NCBI GenBank assembly: GCA_011523365.1 | Contig: WTGY01000056.1 | Coordinates: forward strand, 1 to 43,812 | DNA length: 43,812 nucleotides | Origin: Caldilineaceae bacterium | GTDB lineage: Bacteria; Chloroflexota; Anaerolineae; Caldilineales; Caldilineaceae | Reading direction: 5' to 3' | Shown: in pieces, positions 17,512 to 25,655 of the stretch | Numbering within the stretch: the first letter of the stretch is position 1 | How the letters are laid out: each line of letters starts with the position of its first letter | The notes under the pieces: model-generated | What the model was told of the DNA's origin: nothing | The model's database searches: none | Seen by the model: only the letters and a program-made list of their open reading frames with translations | Program-made: the position numbers and the translations under genes

Positions 17512-17706
17512 TCAGGCTTCTTCTTCATCCATGTCCACAACCTGCATCCGGCCCATATATGTTCCGCAATGCGGGCAGACCCTGTGCGGCAGCGTTTTCT
17601 CATTGCACTGCGCGCAGGTCACGAGTCTCGGAGCCCCGAGCGCGTGGTGCGCACGGCGCCGGTTGCGCCGGCCCTTACTGATCTTCCTTTTCGGTAGCGG
17701 TCCCAT
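17512..17706 (-). CDS. rpmF: Ribosomal protein L32
   Basis: A 64-aa protein of the large ribosomal subunit. The basic N-terminus PLPKRKISKGRRNRRRAHHA is diagnostic, and two Cys pairs (CAQC and CPHC) form the zinc ribbon of the C+ type of L32. GAGGAG stands about 8 bases upstream of the ATG. It lies between yceD and fabD, the standard arrangement in bacteria. Confidence 0.97.
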   Translation of the reverse strand: MGPLPKRKISKGRRNRRRAHHALGAPRLVTCAQCNEKTLPHRVCPHCGTYMGRMQVVDMDEEEA

Positions 17707-17723
17707 TTCCCGTTCTCCTCAAT

Positions 17724-18326
17724 CTATTCACTGCGAGGTTCATCTTGCAGCGCAAGCAGCGCTTCCCAACGCGGGTCGATCCCCTCGGCTTCAGAAGGTG
17801 TCTGCTTGCCAAACGTATCGGCAAGAGCAGACTCAGATAGCAACTGTATGTATTTCGGACAGGCATCTGGGTCGGCGCTGCCGCTTACCGGGTCGGTGTA
17901 GTCGCAGGCGGCTACGATCGGAACGGAGAGCCAGATGTTCTGACGCACAACCTCGGAAATGTCGAGAATGTGCTGCGCATCGATAAGCAGCGCCTCGTCA
18001 GTCAGGTCCTCCGCCTGACCTTCAAACTCCTCGGGCGAAAGAAAGCGCCCTGTCTGTATGTCGGTCAAGGGCCGAAAGCTCTCGGAAAACTCGACCGACA
18101 CCCGAACGCAAACCGGTTCCAGGCAGCGCCCGCACTGCAACGAAAGCGCAACGCGCAGGTCACCCGTGGCCAGCACACCGCTGTGAATGCGCAACAGCAC
18201 CAGGTTTCCGGTCAGTTTGCCCAGGGGTGTCAGACCGCCATCGAGGTCCGTGATGTCATCGTCGAGCTCGTACTCTCTTGAAGCGCCGGTAGCCTCCTTC
18301 ATCAGTTGTGCAACATTGAACTCCAT
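17724..18326 (-). CDS. yceD: YceD/DUF177 family protein
   Basis: A 200-aa member of the YceD (DUF177) family, found next to rpmF in most bacteria and linked to 23S rRNA accumulation in plants and bacteria. Features include LQCGRCLEPV (the conserved CxxC), the acidic segment DLTDEALLIDAQHILDISEVVRQNIWLSVP, and a C-terminal Cys pair region (CDYTDPVSGS then DACPKY) that is looser than the usual CxxCxGLCPxCG. A GGAGGAA ribosome-binding site precedes the ATG. It is the first gene of the minus-strand rpmF-fabD block and sits behind a promoter with an overlapping palindrome. Confidence 0.88.
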   Translation of the reverse strand: MEFNVAQLMKEATGASREYELDDDITDLDGGLTPLGKLTGNLVLLRIHSGVLATGDLRVALSLQCGRCLEPVCVRVSVEFSESFRPLTDIQTGRFLSPEEFEGQAEDLTDEALLIDAQHILDISEVVRQNIWLSVPIVAACDYTDPVSGSADPDACPKYIQLLSESALADTFGKQTPSEAEGIDPRWEALLALQDEPRSE

Positions 18327-18480
18327 CTACCGTTCCTCCTGCCCGGCTTCTGCAAGTCCGCCTGGGCCCGCGCCGAACTCCCCTCGGCACGCCGACCCCA
18401 ACTCGCGCCCAGTGCAATATGCCTTCCAGCAACCGGCCGGGCGGCAATCTCCGCACAACGTGGCGACCGCACAAACAGCG

Positions 18481-18510
18481 ATTATATAAGGATGGCGGAT
18501 GATCCGCCAA
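18481..18510 (-). promoter_or_regulatory. Promoter of the yceD-rpmF-fab block with internal palindrome
   Basis: On the minus strand a perfect TATAAT (18486-18481) follows TTGGCG (18510-18505) at 18-base spacing. The spacer contains the near-perfect palindrome GGCGGAT-G-ATCCGCC (18494-18508). A palindrome between -35 and -10 is a typical repressor site; the regulator is unknown. Confidence 0.5.
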
Positions 18511-18613
18511 AAACCTACGGCTACAGTGGATGAGCGGGAATGCCGAACTGCACTACCAAACTGCACTGCACCGGCCCCCGATCGAAACTGATACCGATCG
18601 AAAGGCTCCGATT

Positions 18614-18643
18614 TTGGACGGAACTGTATCTGGATGGTATAAA
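18614..18643 (+). promoter_or_regulatory. Possible upstream promoter P1 of the suf operon
   Basis: TTGGAC (18614-18619) and TATAAA (18638-18643) are 18 bases apart. Just upstream are two direct copies of CCGATCGAAA (18578-18587 and 18594-18603) with a 16-base period. P1 is weaker than P2 but placed for the same operon. Confidence 0.4.
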
Positions 18644-18661
18644 CACAGAGTCATCCTTTGA

Positions 18662-18705
18662 GTTTTGTCAATTTCTACAATATAAACTGTGTAAATTGAC
18701 AAAAC
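18662..18705 (+). promoter_or_regulatory. 13-bp inverted repeat, putative SufR operator
   Basis: The arms GTTTTGTCAATTT (18662-18674) and AAATTGACAAAAC (18693-18705) are perfectly complementary and 18 bases apart. The right arm contains the -35 box of promoter P2. SufR-type repressors control their own suf operon, so this is the natural candidate for the [4Fe-4S]-SufR operator. It does not match the cyanobacterial CAAC-N6-GTTG site as I recall it. Confidence 0.65.
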
Positions 18706-18724
18706 CCATTTCTTGTGGTAATAT
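18696..18724 (+). promoter_or_regulatory. Consensus sigma-70 promoter P2 of the suf operon
   Basis: TTGACA (18696-18701) and TAATAT (18719-18724) at exactly 17-base spacing form a near-ideal housekeeping promoter. It overlaps the right arm of the inverted repeat, so a bound repressor would block RNA polymerase. Predicted start of transcription is near 18731. Confidence 0.8.
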
Positions 18725-18805
18725 TGGACAGATACGTTTAAGCAGGCCTGATCAAGATGTGTGCTCTGCAACGCATCCGGCCCTGAACAGCTAGGGAACA
18801 ATCCA

Positions 18806-19465
18806 ATGTCTATCGGTCCGGACCAGAACTCACCCGCATGGCAGATCCTTGAATACCTGCAACGCAATCCTTCCGCAACCATCAAGGACTTTGAAACCTT
18901 ACTCGGCGTGACAACAACGGCCGTCCGTCAGCATCTCAACGCCCTTCAGGCCGATGGCTATCTGGACCGGCGGGAGGAGCGTTCCGGAGTAGGGCGTCCA
19001 CATTACATCTACGTAGCGACCGACGCAGCCCGGGAACTGTTCGCATGCCGCTGTGATGTGCTCGCCCTGACGATGCTCCAGGAAATGTACGGGATGGTCG
19101 GCGCCGAACAGATGGGAACCCTACTGAATCGCGTCGGCGTTAAACTCGCCGAACGCTACGCAGAAAGCGTAAGTGCGGCCGAACTGCAGCATCGCGTCGA
19201 GGAATTTGCCGTCGCTCTGGGGCGGCAAGGCGTACTCACCGACGTAACCGCAGCCGGGAGCAATACCATAGCCTTGAAGATGTATAACTGCCCCTATCAC
19301 GACCTTGCCATCGCACATCGCGAGATCTGCGAAATGGATCAGCTGATGATGCAGCAGGCCCTGGGCGCAGATGTCTCTCTGGATGACTGCATAATGGACG
19401 GGCATGGCAGCTGCTCTTTTGCAATTACGCAGAGCAGCAACGCCGAACTTGAACTCGAGTCCTGA
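18806..19465 (+). CDS. sufR: SufR-type iron-sulfur-sensing transcriptional repressor
   Basis: A 219-aa DeoR/ArsR-like winged-helix protein. The helix-turn-helix (about 25-50 from this start) contains TIKDFETLLGVTTTAVRQHL, and the wing includes RSGVGRPHYIY. Four C-terminal Cys (codons at spacing C-x12-C-x19-C-x7-C, in NCPYHDLA, REIC, DDCIMD and GSCSF) are placed to bind an Fe-S cluster, as in SufR. The family represses suf genes when holding a [4Fe-4S] cluster. The frame is open to 18761, but the ATG at 18806 starts at the normal N-terminus and is preceded by a weak AGGGA. It is the first gene of the suf operon, behind a strong promoter with an inverted-repeat operator, which suggests autoregulation. 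Confidence 0.88.
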   Translation: MSIGPDQNSPAWQILEYLQRNPSATIKDFETLLGVTTTAVRQHLNALQADGYLDRREERSGVGRPHYIYVATDAARELFACRCDVLALTMLQEMYGMVGAEQMGTLLNRVGVKLAERYAESVSAAELQHRVEEFAVALGRQGVLTDVTAAGSNTIALKMYNCPYHDLAIAHREICEMDQLMMQQALGADVSLDDCIMDGHGSCSFAITQSSNAELELES

Positions 19466-19504
19466 ACCGGTCATTCGCCGTGAAGTTTTCGTATCGTGTT
19501 GATC

Positions 19505-19522
19505 ACGGCCGGCAACGGCCGT
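19505..19522 (+). other. Stem-loop with GCAA tetraloop between sufR and sufC
   Basis: ACGGCCG (19505-19511) and CGGCCGT (19516-19522) form a perfect 7-bp stem closed by a GCAA (GNRA) tetraloop. No U-tract follows, so it is more likely an mRNA stability or processing hairpin, or a weak attenuator, than a terminator. Confidence 0.5.
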
Positions 19523-19545
19523 CACATTGAGGAGTCACGAAAGAT

Positions 19546-20355
19546 ATGAGTACACTAGCAATTCAAGACCTGCACGTCTCTGTAGGAGATACGGAAATAC
19601 TCAAAGGAGTGGACATCACGCTTCACACCGGCGAGATCCATGCCATGATGGGACCGAACGGTTCCGGGAAATCGACACTTTCCTACGTGATCGCAGGCCA
19701 TCCCCATTACGAAGTAACGCAGGGCGACATTCTTGTCGACGGCGAAAGCATCCTCGATATGGAAGCCGATGAACGCGCCAGGTCGGGAATCTTCCTCGCC
19801 TTCCAGTATCCTGTCTCGATTCCCGGCGTCAGTGTCGCCAACTTCCTGCGTACCGCCGTTTCCAACGTGCGCGGCTATACCAGCAAAGAGGCCGAGAGTA
19901 ACGCCAACGGTGTCATCGGCAGCAACCTCATGCCCATGCGCGAGTTCCGCCGCGAACTGAATACCAAGATGAAGGAGTACAACGTCGATTCCAGCTTTGC
20001 ACGCCGCTACCTAAATGATGGATTCTCCGGCGGCGAGAAAAAGCGCACCGAGGTTCTGCAGATGGCTATGCTGGAACCAAAATTCGCCATCCTCGACGAG
20101 TCCGACTCCGGCCTGGACATCGACGCCCTGCAGGTCGTCGCAGACGGCATCAATAAGCTGGCCACAGAGGACCGGGGATTCCTGCTCATCACCCACTATC
20201 AGCGCATACTCAACTTCGTCAAGCCCGATTACGTCAGTATCTTCTTCGGCGGGCGCATCGTTACCACCGGAGGACCCGAACTGGCTGTGGAATTGGAAGA
20301 GAAGGGCTACAAGTGGGTTGAAGATGAGTTTGTGGCTGGGGCCGTGGCCGCCTGA
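19546..20355 (+). CDS. sufC: Fe-S cluster assembly ATPase SufC
   Basis: A 269-aa ABC-type ATPase that works with SufB and SufD as the SufBCD scaffold for Fe-S cluster assembly. The Walker [10 protein letters not shown] is at 36-44, the signature FSGGEKKR starts at residue 160, and the Walker B region [11 protein letters not shown] includes the SufC-typical DESDSGLD sequence. GAGGAG lies 11 bases upstream of the ATG. It is followed by sufB with a 138-base gap. Length is slightly above the usual 250 aa. Confidence 0.97.
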   Translation: MSTLAIQDLHVSVGDTEILKGVDITLHTGEIHAMMGPNGSGKSTLSYVIAGHPHYEVTQGDILVDGESILDMEADERARSGIFLAFQYPVSIPGVSVANFLRTAVSNVRGYTSKEAESNANGVIGSNLMPMREFRRELNTKMKEYNVDSSFARRYLNDGFSGGEKKRTEVLQMAMLEPKFAILDESDSGLDIDALQVVADGINKLATEDRGFLLITHYQRILNFVKPDYVSIFFGGRIVTTGGPELAVELEEKGYKWVEDEFVAGAVAA

Positions 20356-20493
20356 TTAGCGAAAGAAATGCAAAAAGTAGGTAAAACAGAGCCGGGGCTC
20401 CCTCGGCAGAGAAGTTTACGAGTGAGGTCAAGGACTCGAAGGCAAAGGTAAACACACAACCCGTCCTGCCAGTCCTGCTAGAGGAGGATAAAC

Positions 20494-21909
20494 GTGGCAT
20501 CAAACACCGATCTACAACATCTTGAAGGCGTCAAGGAAGAGTACCGGTACGGCTTTCGCGACGAAGAAAACGCCGTTTTCAAGTCCGAAAAAGGCCTGAC
20601 GCACCAGGTAGTCGACCAGATTTCCAACATCAAGAACGAGCCCGACTGGATGCGCCGGTTCCGGCACGACGCACTCGACATCTTCTTCTCCAAGACGATG
20701 CCGACCTGGGGTGCCGACCTGAGTGGCATCGACTTCGACGACATCTACTACTATCTGCGCCCCGCCGAAAAGCAGGGCAAGAGTTGGGACGACGTGCCCG
20801 AGGACATTAAACGCACCTTCGACCGCCTCGGTATCCCCGAAGCAGAACGCAGATTCCTTGCAGGCGTCGGCGCCCAGTACGAGTCGGAAGTCGTCTACCA
20901 CAGCCTCAAGGAAGAGTGGGAAAAACTCGGCGTCGTCTTCCTCGACATGGACAGCGGCCTCCGCGACCACGCAGACATCGTCAAGGAGTACTTCGCCACC
21001 GTCATCCCGGCAGCCGACAACAAGTTCGCTGCGCTGAACAGCGCAGTCTGGAGCGGCGGCAGTTTCGTCTATGTACCGGCAGGCGTTCACGTCGACATTC
21101 CCTTGCAGGCCTACTTCCGCATCAACGCCGAAAATATGGGGCAGTTCGAACGCACCCTAATCGTTGTCGAGGAGGGAGCCAGCGTCCACTACGTCGAAGG
21201 CTGCACCGCGCCCATCTACTCAAGCGACAGCCTCCACAGCGCCGTCGTCGAAATCATCGTCAAGAAGGGCGGACGCTGCCGCTACACAACCATCCAGAAC
21301 TGGAGCACCGACGTCTACAACCTTGTCACCAAGCGCGCAATGGCCTACGAAGACGCCACCATGGAGTGGATCGACGGCAACCTTGGTAGCAAGGTGACAA
21401 TGAAGTACCCCGCCGTCTACATGATGGGCCCCCAGGCCCACGGTGAAATCCTGTCCATCGCCTTCGCCGGCAACGGACAGCACCAGGACGCCGGCGGTAA
21501 AGTCGTCCATGCCGCCCCCAACACCAGCTCCAAAATCGTCTCCAAGTCAATCAGCAAGGATGGCGGCCGCGCCAGCTATCGCGGCCTACTTAAAGTGGCC
21601 AAGGGCGCACAACACAGCCGCAGCAATGTCGTCTGCGATGCCCTCCTGCTGGACGCCGACAGCCGCTCCGACACATACCCTTACATCGAAATCGACGAGG
21701 ACGATGTCAGCATCGGCCACGAAGCATCGGTCAGCAAGATCGGAGAAGAACAGCTCTTCTATCTGATGAGCCGCGGCATCGACGAGGACGAGGCCGCCGC
21801 CATGATCGTAGGTGGCTTCATCGAACCCCTTGTAAAAGAGCTGCCCATGGAGTACGCCGTCGAAATGAACCGGCTTATCCAACTGCAGATGGAAGGCAGC
21901 ATCGGATAG
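20494..21909 (+). CDS. sufB: Fe-S cluster assembly protein SufB
   Basis: A 471-aa scaffold subunit of SufBCD. Typical elements are the N-terminal [20 protein letters not shown], the segment [21 protein letters not shown] with the conserved Cys, the beta-helix core, and the end [19 protein letters not shown]. The start codon is GTG, with an excellent GAGGAGG six bases upstream. SufB usually donates the Cys and Glu that hold the nascent cluster at the SufB-SufD interface. The length is normal. Confidence 0.97.
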   Translation: MASNTDLQHLEGVKEEYRYGFRDEENAVFKSEKGLTHQVVDQISNIKNEPDWMRRFRHDALDIFFSKTMPTWGADLSGIDFDDIYYYLRPAEKQGKSWDDVPEDIKRTFDRLGIPEAERRFLAGVGAQYESEVVYHSLKEEWEKLGVVFLDMDSGLRDHADIVKEYFATVIPAADNKFAALNSAVWSGGSFVYVPAGVHVDIPLQAYFRINAENMGQFERTLIVVEEGASVHYVEGCTAPIYSSDSLHSAVVEIIVKKGGRCRYTTIQNWSTDVYNLVTKRAMAYEDATMEWIDGNLGSKVTMKYPAVYMMGPQAHGEILSIAFAGNGQHQDAGGKVVHAAPNTSSKIVSKSISKDGGRASYRGLLKVAKGAQHSRSNVVCDALLLDADSRSDTYPYIEIDEDDVSIGHEASVSKIGEEQLFYLMSRGIDEDEAAAMIVGGFIEPLVKELPMEYAVEMNRLIQLQMEGSIG

Positions 21910-22024
21910 CTCGCCTGAAGCAGGCATCAGCCCCAACCAGGGGCGAAAGGCGACTCGAACTGCGCATTGCGCACCGGGATGCAGTCAAAGACGAACTGAC
22001 TCCCGTTTTCCCGTAACGAGGCAA

Positions 22025-23368
22025 ATGATTGTGAGTGTACTATTAAAGGAACCACAGGCAATCGTCGACGCAGCCGCCGGCTTCTCGCAGGAAACTGTGC
22101 GCCAGGCGTCGGCTGCAAAAAACGAACCCTCTTGGATGTTGGACTTCCGCTTGCGAGCCTGGCAGACATTCGAAAGCCTGCCATGGCCCAAGCCCACCGA
22201 TGAAGCCTGGCGCCGCACGCGCCTGACCGGCTTCAAATTGGAAAACTTTACACCCTTCGCCGTCCCCGACGGGACAGTTGAACGTGATGGCCTTGAACCG
22301 GTCTTCCTTACTGCCCTTGAGGAGATGGAGTCCTCAGCCTGCCTGATCTATCGCGACGGAGGCGTTCTGTACAACGAGGAGATTGAAAAGCTGAGAGAAA
22401 AGGGCGTCTTATTTACAGACCTGCAGACGGCCGTACAGCAGCACCCTGAACTGGTACAACAATACTTCATGACCGAGGCTGTGACCCCGGACGCCAACAA
22501 ATTCGCAGCACTGCACGCCGCGCTGTGGGATACCGGCTCCTTTATCTTCGTCCCCCGCAATACGAAGGTGGAACTTCCTCTGCATGCAGTCCTCTTCCAG
22601 GGCGAACGCGTTGGTGGCTATCACCATACCCTTCTCGTGGCCGAGGAAGGAGCCGAAGTGACCCTTGTCGATGATCTCATGGGTGCCGAAAACGCCTTGC
22701 AGGCCTCCGTCGTGGAGCTTATCCTGAAGGACAATGCACACGTCCGCTACATGAATCTGCAGGACTTCCAGCATACCGCCTGGAACTTCCTTACCGGGCG
22801 GGCAGTACTGGGCAAGGACGCCGACCTGCGCTGGATCCAGGTAAGTTGGGGCAGCCGTCTGACTAAGGCCTTCCTCGACCTGGACCTGCGAGGGGAAGGT
22901 GGACACGGCGAGCTGCTGGGACTCTACTTCCCAACCCGGCGCCAGCACATTGACCACCAAACCTTGCAGCTACATCGTGTAGCCAACTGCTACAGCGACC
23001 TGCTCTTCAACGGCGCTCTCAAACATCGTGCCCGCAGCGTATATATGGGTATAATCAGAGTGCTGCCCGGCGCGCAGAAAACCGACGCCTTCCAACGCAA
23101 TGGAAACCTCATCCTGGATAGAAGCGCCCGCGCCGACAGCATCCCGGGGCTCGAAATCGAGGCCGACGACGTCCGCTGTACACACGCAGCCACCGCCGCA
23201 CAGGTCGAGGACGAGTACGTTTTCTACCTCATGGCCCGCGGCCTCACCAGACGGCAGGCCGAAAGAATGATTGTGCAGGGCTTTCTCCAGGGCGTGCTCG
23301 ATCGCGTTCCCGTAGAAGCCGTCATGCGCAAGTTGGAAACTGTTATCAGTCGCAAGATTAGTAGGTAA
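22025..23368 (+). CDS. sufD: Fe-S cluster assembly protein SufD
   Basis: A 447-aa SufB paralogue that forms the scaffold heterodimer with it. Recognisable segments are FETAQ-like ATG start region followed by [40 protein letters not shown], and the C-terminal [26 protein letters not shown] typical of SufD, with its conserved His. It follows sufB after 115 bases; the ribosome-binding site is weak. No SufS gene follows, unlike the common sufCBDSU order. Confidence 0.95.
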   Translation: MIVSVLLKEPQAIVDAAAGFSQETVRQASAAKNEPSWMLDFRLRAWQTFESLPWPKPTDEAWRRTRLTGFKLENFTPFAVPDGTVERDGLEPVFLTALEEMESSACLIYRDGGVLYNEEIEKLREKGVLFTDLQTAVQQHPELVQQYFMTEAVTPDANKFAALHAALWDTGSFIFVPRNTKVELPLHAVLFQGERVGGYHHTLLVAEEGAEVTLVDDLMGAENALQASVVELILKDNAHVRYMNLQDFQHTAWNFLTGRAVLGKDADLRWIQVSWGSRLTKAFLDLDLRGEGGHGELLGLYFPTRRQHIDHQTLQLHRVANCYSDLLFNGALKHRARSVYMGIIRVLPGAQKTDAFQRNGNLILDRSARADSIPGLEIEADDVRCTHAATAAQVEDEYVFYLMARGLTRRQAERMIVQGFLQGVLDRVPVEAVMRKLETVISRKISR

Positions 23369-23397
23369 TCACATACATCCAATCTTGGAGGAGTGCT

Positions 23398-24249
23398 ATG
23401 GCAGACAAAGGCTATGCCAATCCCGACGTGTTGGTCAGCACCGAGTGGGTCGCCGCTCATCTGAACGACGACAATATCCGCCTGCTCGAATCAAACGAAG
23501 ACGTCCTGCTCTATGACACGGGCCACATCCCCGGCGCACAGAAGATCGACTGGCAGGACGACCTGAACGACGCCGTCGTGCGCGACTATGTGGGTCAGCA
23601 GCAATTCCAGGCTCTTATGGAGAAGCTGGGAATCTCCAACGACACCACAATCGTCTTCTACGGCGACAAAAGCAACTGGTGGTCGACCTACGCCTTCTGG
23701 GTATTCCAGCTGTTCGGACACACAAACGCCAAAGTGATGGACGGTGGTCGCCAGAAGTGGGTCGACGAGGGCAGAGAGCTTACGACCGACACGCCCTCCT
23801 ACCCTGCCGCCTCCTACACCGCGCCTGCGCGCAACGACGGCGCAATCCGCGCCATGCGCGACGAGGTACTGGCCCATCAGCAGGCCGGCCTGCCCCTCGT
23901 TGATGTTCGCAGCCCAGCCGAATACAGCGGCGAACTGCTCCACATGGCCGACTATCCCCAGGAAGGATCGCTTCGCGGCGGACATATCGCCGGCGCCCGC
24001 AACGTACCCTGGGCACGCGCCGCCAATGACGACGGCACATTCAAGAGCGCCGATGACCTGCGCGCCATCTATGAGGAAGAGCAGGGGCTCAGCGGCAGCG
24101 ACAACATCGTGGCCTACTGCCGCATCGGCGAACGCAGCAGTCACACCTGGTTTGTTCTGACCTATCTGCTCGGCTACGATACCGTCCGCAACTACGACGG
24201 CTCCTGGACCGAATGGGGCAATGCTGTCGGCCTGCCCATCGAGAGGTAG
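23398..24249 (+). CDS. sseA: Thiosulfate/3-mercaptopyruvate sulfurtransferase (two-domain rhodanese)
   Basis: A 283-aa tandem-rhodanese protein that moves a sulfane sulfur via a Cys persulfide. The N-terminal domain (about 1-135) lacks an active Cys; the C-terminal domain carries the active-site loop [12 protein letters not shown] with Cys241. This loop is the same as I recall for actinobacterial CysA-type thiosulfate sulfurtransferases. It occupies the slot in the suf operon where sufS (cysteine desulfurase) normally sits, with a strong GGAGGAG 5-8 bases before the ATG, 29 bases after sufD. Supplying sulfur to SufBCD or SufU is an attractive inference, not established. The symbol sseA is used in the broad sense. 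Confidence 0.9.
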   Translation: MADKGYANPDVLVSTEWVAAHLNDDNIRLLESNEDVLLYDTGHIPGAQKIDWQDDLNDAVVRDYVGQQQFQALMEKLGISNDTTIVFYGDKSNWWSTYAFWVFQLFGHTNAKVMDGGRQKWVDEGRELTTDTPSYPAASYTAPARNDGAIRAMRDEVLAHQQAGLPLVDVRSPAEYSGELLHMADYPQEGSLRGGHIAGARNVPWARAANDDGTFKSADDLRAIYEEEQGLSGSDNIVAYCRIGERSSHTWFVLTYLLGYDTVRNYDGSWTEWGNAVGLPIER

Positions 24250-24304
24250 AAGCTGCGTCTCTGCCGTTTGGTCCCTACTGCAATCTGAAGCTGCCAATCA
24301 CAAA

Positions 24305-24337
24305 AAAGGCAAGGGGCAGTTACCGCCCTTTGCCTTT
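24305..24337 (+). other. 13-bp hairpin before sufU (attenuator or processing site)
   Basis: AAAGGCAAGGGGC (24305-24317) pairs with GCCCTTTGCCTTT (24325-24337) over 13 positions with a single G-U wobble and a 7-base loop. No long U-tract follows. It divides the suf operon into sufRCBD-rhodanese and sufU-Rieske-sufT, so it may lower expression of the distal genes or mark an mRNA processing site. Confidence 0.55.
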
Positions 24338-24361
24338 CCTATAGGTCAATACTACGGGCAC

Positions 24362-24739
24362 ATGGACCTGTTTCGAGAAGCCATCATTGACCATTACAAG
24401 CACCCCCGGCACAAGGGCAAACTGGAGGACGCCGATGTCCACCGTCACGAGTTGAATCCCTTCTGCGGCGACGAGGTAACCGTCCACCTGAAGATCGCAG
24501 GCGACGTCGTAGCCGATGCCGCCTTTGAAGGCCGGGGATGCGCTATCAGCCAGGCCAGCGCGTCAATGATGATGGAGGAAATAATCGGCATGCCCGTTGC
24601 TGAACTCAAAGAATGGGGCAAAGAGGAGGTCCTCGATTTGCTGGGAATCGAGATCGGGCCCGTCCGCCTCAAATGCGCACTCCTGCCCCTGAAAGCGCTC
24701 AAGGCAGGTCTTTACGGCCTGACAGAGTGGCCCGACTAG
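24362..24739 (+). CDS. sufU: SufU/IscU-family Fe-S scaffold or sulfur-transfer protein
   Basis: A 125-aa NifU N-terminal-type protein. Three conserved Cys and the Asp are present: Cys35 and Asp37 in NPFCGDE, Cys60 in RGCAISQASASM, Cys105 in RLKCALLPL. The start ATG at 24362 gives the usual MDLFREAIIDHYKHPRHKG opening; the frame open from 24221 runs through a hairpin and is rejected. The gap of 45 residues between Cys60 and Cys105 is IscU-like and lacks the ~20-residue insertion that marks Bacillus-type SufU, while the IscU LPPVK motif is also absent. In Bacillus SufU receives persulfide from SufS; here no SufS is adjacent, and the partner may be the rhodanese two positions upstream (inference). 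Confidence 0.9.
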   Translation: MDLFREAIIDHYKHPRHKGKLEDADVHRHELNPFCGDEVTVHLKIAGDVVADAAFEGRGCAISQASASMMMEEIIGMPVAELKEWGKEEVLDLLGIEIGPVRLKCALLPLKALKAGLYGLTEWPD

Positions 24740-24765
24740 ACCAAACGCCGAGGAACTAAGCACAA

Positions 24766-25083
24766 ATGGAAGATTTTGTTAGAGTCGCCGCAACTGAGGA
24801 CATCCCGCCGGGAGAACGACTCCTTGTCGAACTGGAAGGCATCCGTATCGCCGTATTCAACCTGGACGGCGAATACTACGCCATCGAGGATGTCTGTACG
24901 CATGATGGCGGCCCCCTTGTCGAAGGCCAAATCCTTAATGGCGGCCAGGTCGAGTGCCCCAGGCACGGCGCCCGCTTCGACATCCGCACCGGACAGGCGC
25001 TCAGCATGCCCGCTTTCGAGCCGACCCCATCCTATGAAGTTCAGGTTGACGGTGGCGACATCTATGTGGAACGACCCTTCTGA
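24766..25083 (+). CDS. Rieske-type [2Fe-2S] ferredoxin
   Basis: A 105-aa soluble Rieske ferredoxin of the NirD/dioxygenase-ferredoxin kind. Both cluster-binding boxes are complete: C-T-H at 44-46 and C-P-R-H at 64-67. No TM helix or signal, so it is cytoplasmic. It sits between sufU and sufT, 26 bases after sufU, with AGGA before the ATG. Rieske genes in suf operons are common in actinobacteria and related groups; an electron-transfer role in cluster assembly is proposed for them but unproven. Confidence 0.93.
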   Translation: MEDFVRVAATEDIPPGERLLVELEGIRIAVFNLDGEYYAIEDVCTHDGGPLVEGQILNGGQVECPRHGARFDIRTGQALSMPAFEPTPSYEVQVDGGDIYVERPF

Positions 25084-25096
25084 GGAGAAAGACCCG

Positions 25097-25420
25097 ATGA
25101 GCGATAACACACTACCCACGCCCGACGAGGTTCGAACCGAAATCAGGACCCATGTCAAGGACCCCGAACTGATGATGAATATCGTCGACCTCGGTCTGGT
25201 CTACGATATCGAAGTGACCGACGAGAACAACATCGACGTGACCATGACGCTGACAAGCCCCGGTTGCCCGGTCGGCCCGCAGATCATCAGCGACGTCCAG
25301 CGCACCGCTCACAACGCCTTCCCCAGCGTCAGCGAAGTCAACGTCCACCTGGTCTGGACCCCCTTCTGGAGTCCCGACATGATGTCCGAGGACGCCAAAG
25401 ACGAGCTGGGTATCTTCTGA
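25097..25420 (+). CDS. sufT: SufT-like MIP18/PaaD (DUF59) family protein
   Basis: A 107-aa DUF59 protein, involved in Fe-S maturation in other bacteria (SufT) and in eukaryotic MIP18/CIAO2. Diagnostic features are DPELMMNIVDLGLVYDIEV and the TLTSPGCPVGPQI loop with Cys57. The end VNVHLVWTPFWSPDMMS is also typical. GAGGAG overlaps the stop codon of the Rieske gene, 8 bases before the ATG, so it is the last gene of the operon and translationally linked to the ferredoxin. A longer frame from 24776 is an artefact. Confidence 0.93.
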   Translation: MSDNTLPTPDEVRTEIRTHVKDPELMMNIVDLGLVYDIEVTDENNIDVTMTLTSPGCPVGPQIISDVQRTAHNAFPSVSEVNVHLVWTPFWSPDMMSEDAKDELGIF

Positions 25421-25655
25421 GCCGCGAGGGCAACCCGCCCCCTGCTTGGACACGATACGGGACCTGGTCAGAGACCAAATACCAGGCAATCGGGAGTTTC
25501 ATGTAAAGGCGGACCTGTCTCTCTGGGCACCCCGCGATTTAGCCTGCCTACTCTGTCGCCGTCCGCACCCGGCGTTGCATCGGTCCGGATAGTGATCGGT
25601 TCTACTTGGGAGTCCGTTTGCCGCCATCCCGCGGCCCGTTCAAGATCCCGAAGGC

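Noticed and set aside
24221..24361. N-terminal extension of sufU by 47 residues
   Set aside because: It reads through the 13-bp hairpin and overlaps the rhodanese gene; SufU proteins start at the MDLFREAI-like sequence found at 24362.
24776..25096. N-terminal extension of sufT overlapping the Rieske gene
   Set aside because: The extension is the Rieske gene in another frame; the ATG at 25097 has GAGGAG at proper distance and matches family length.
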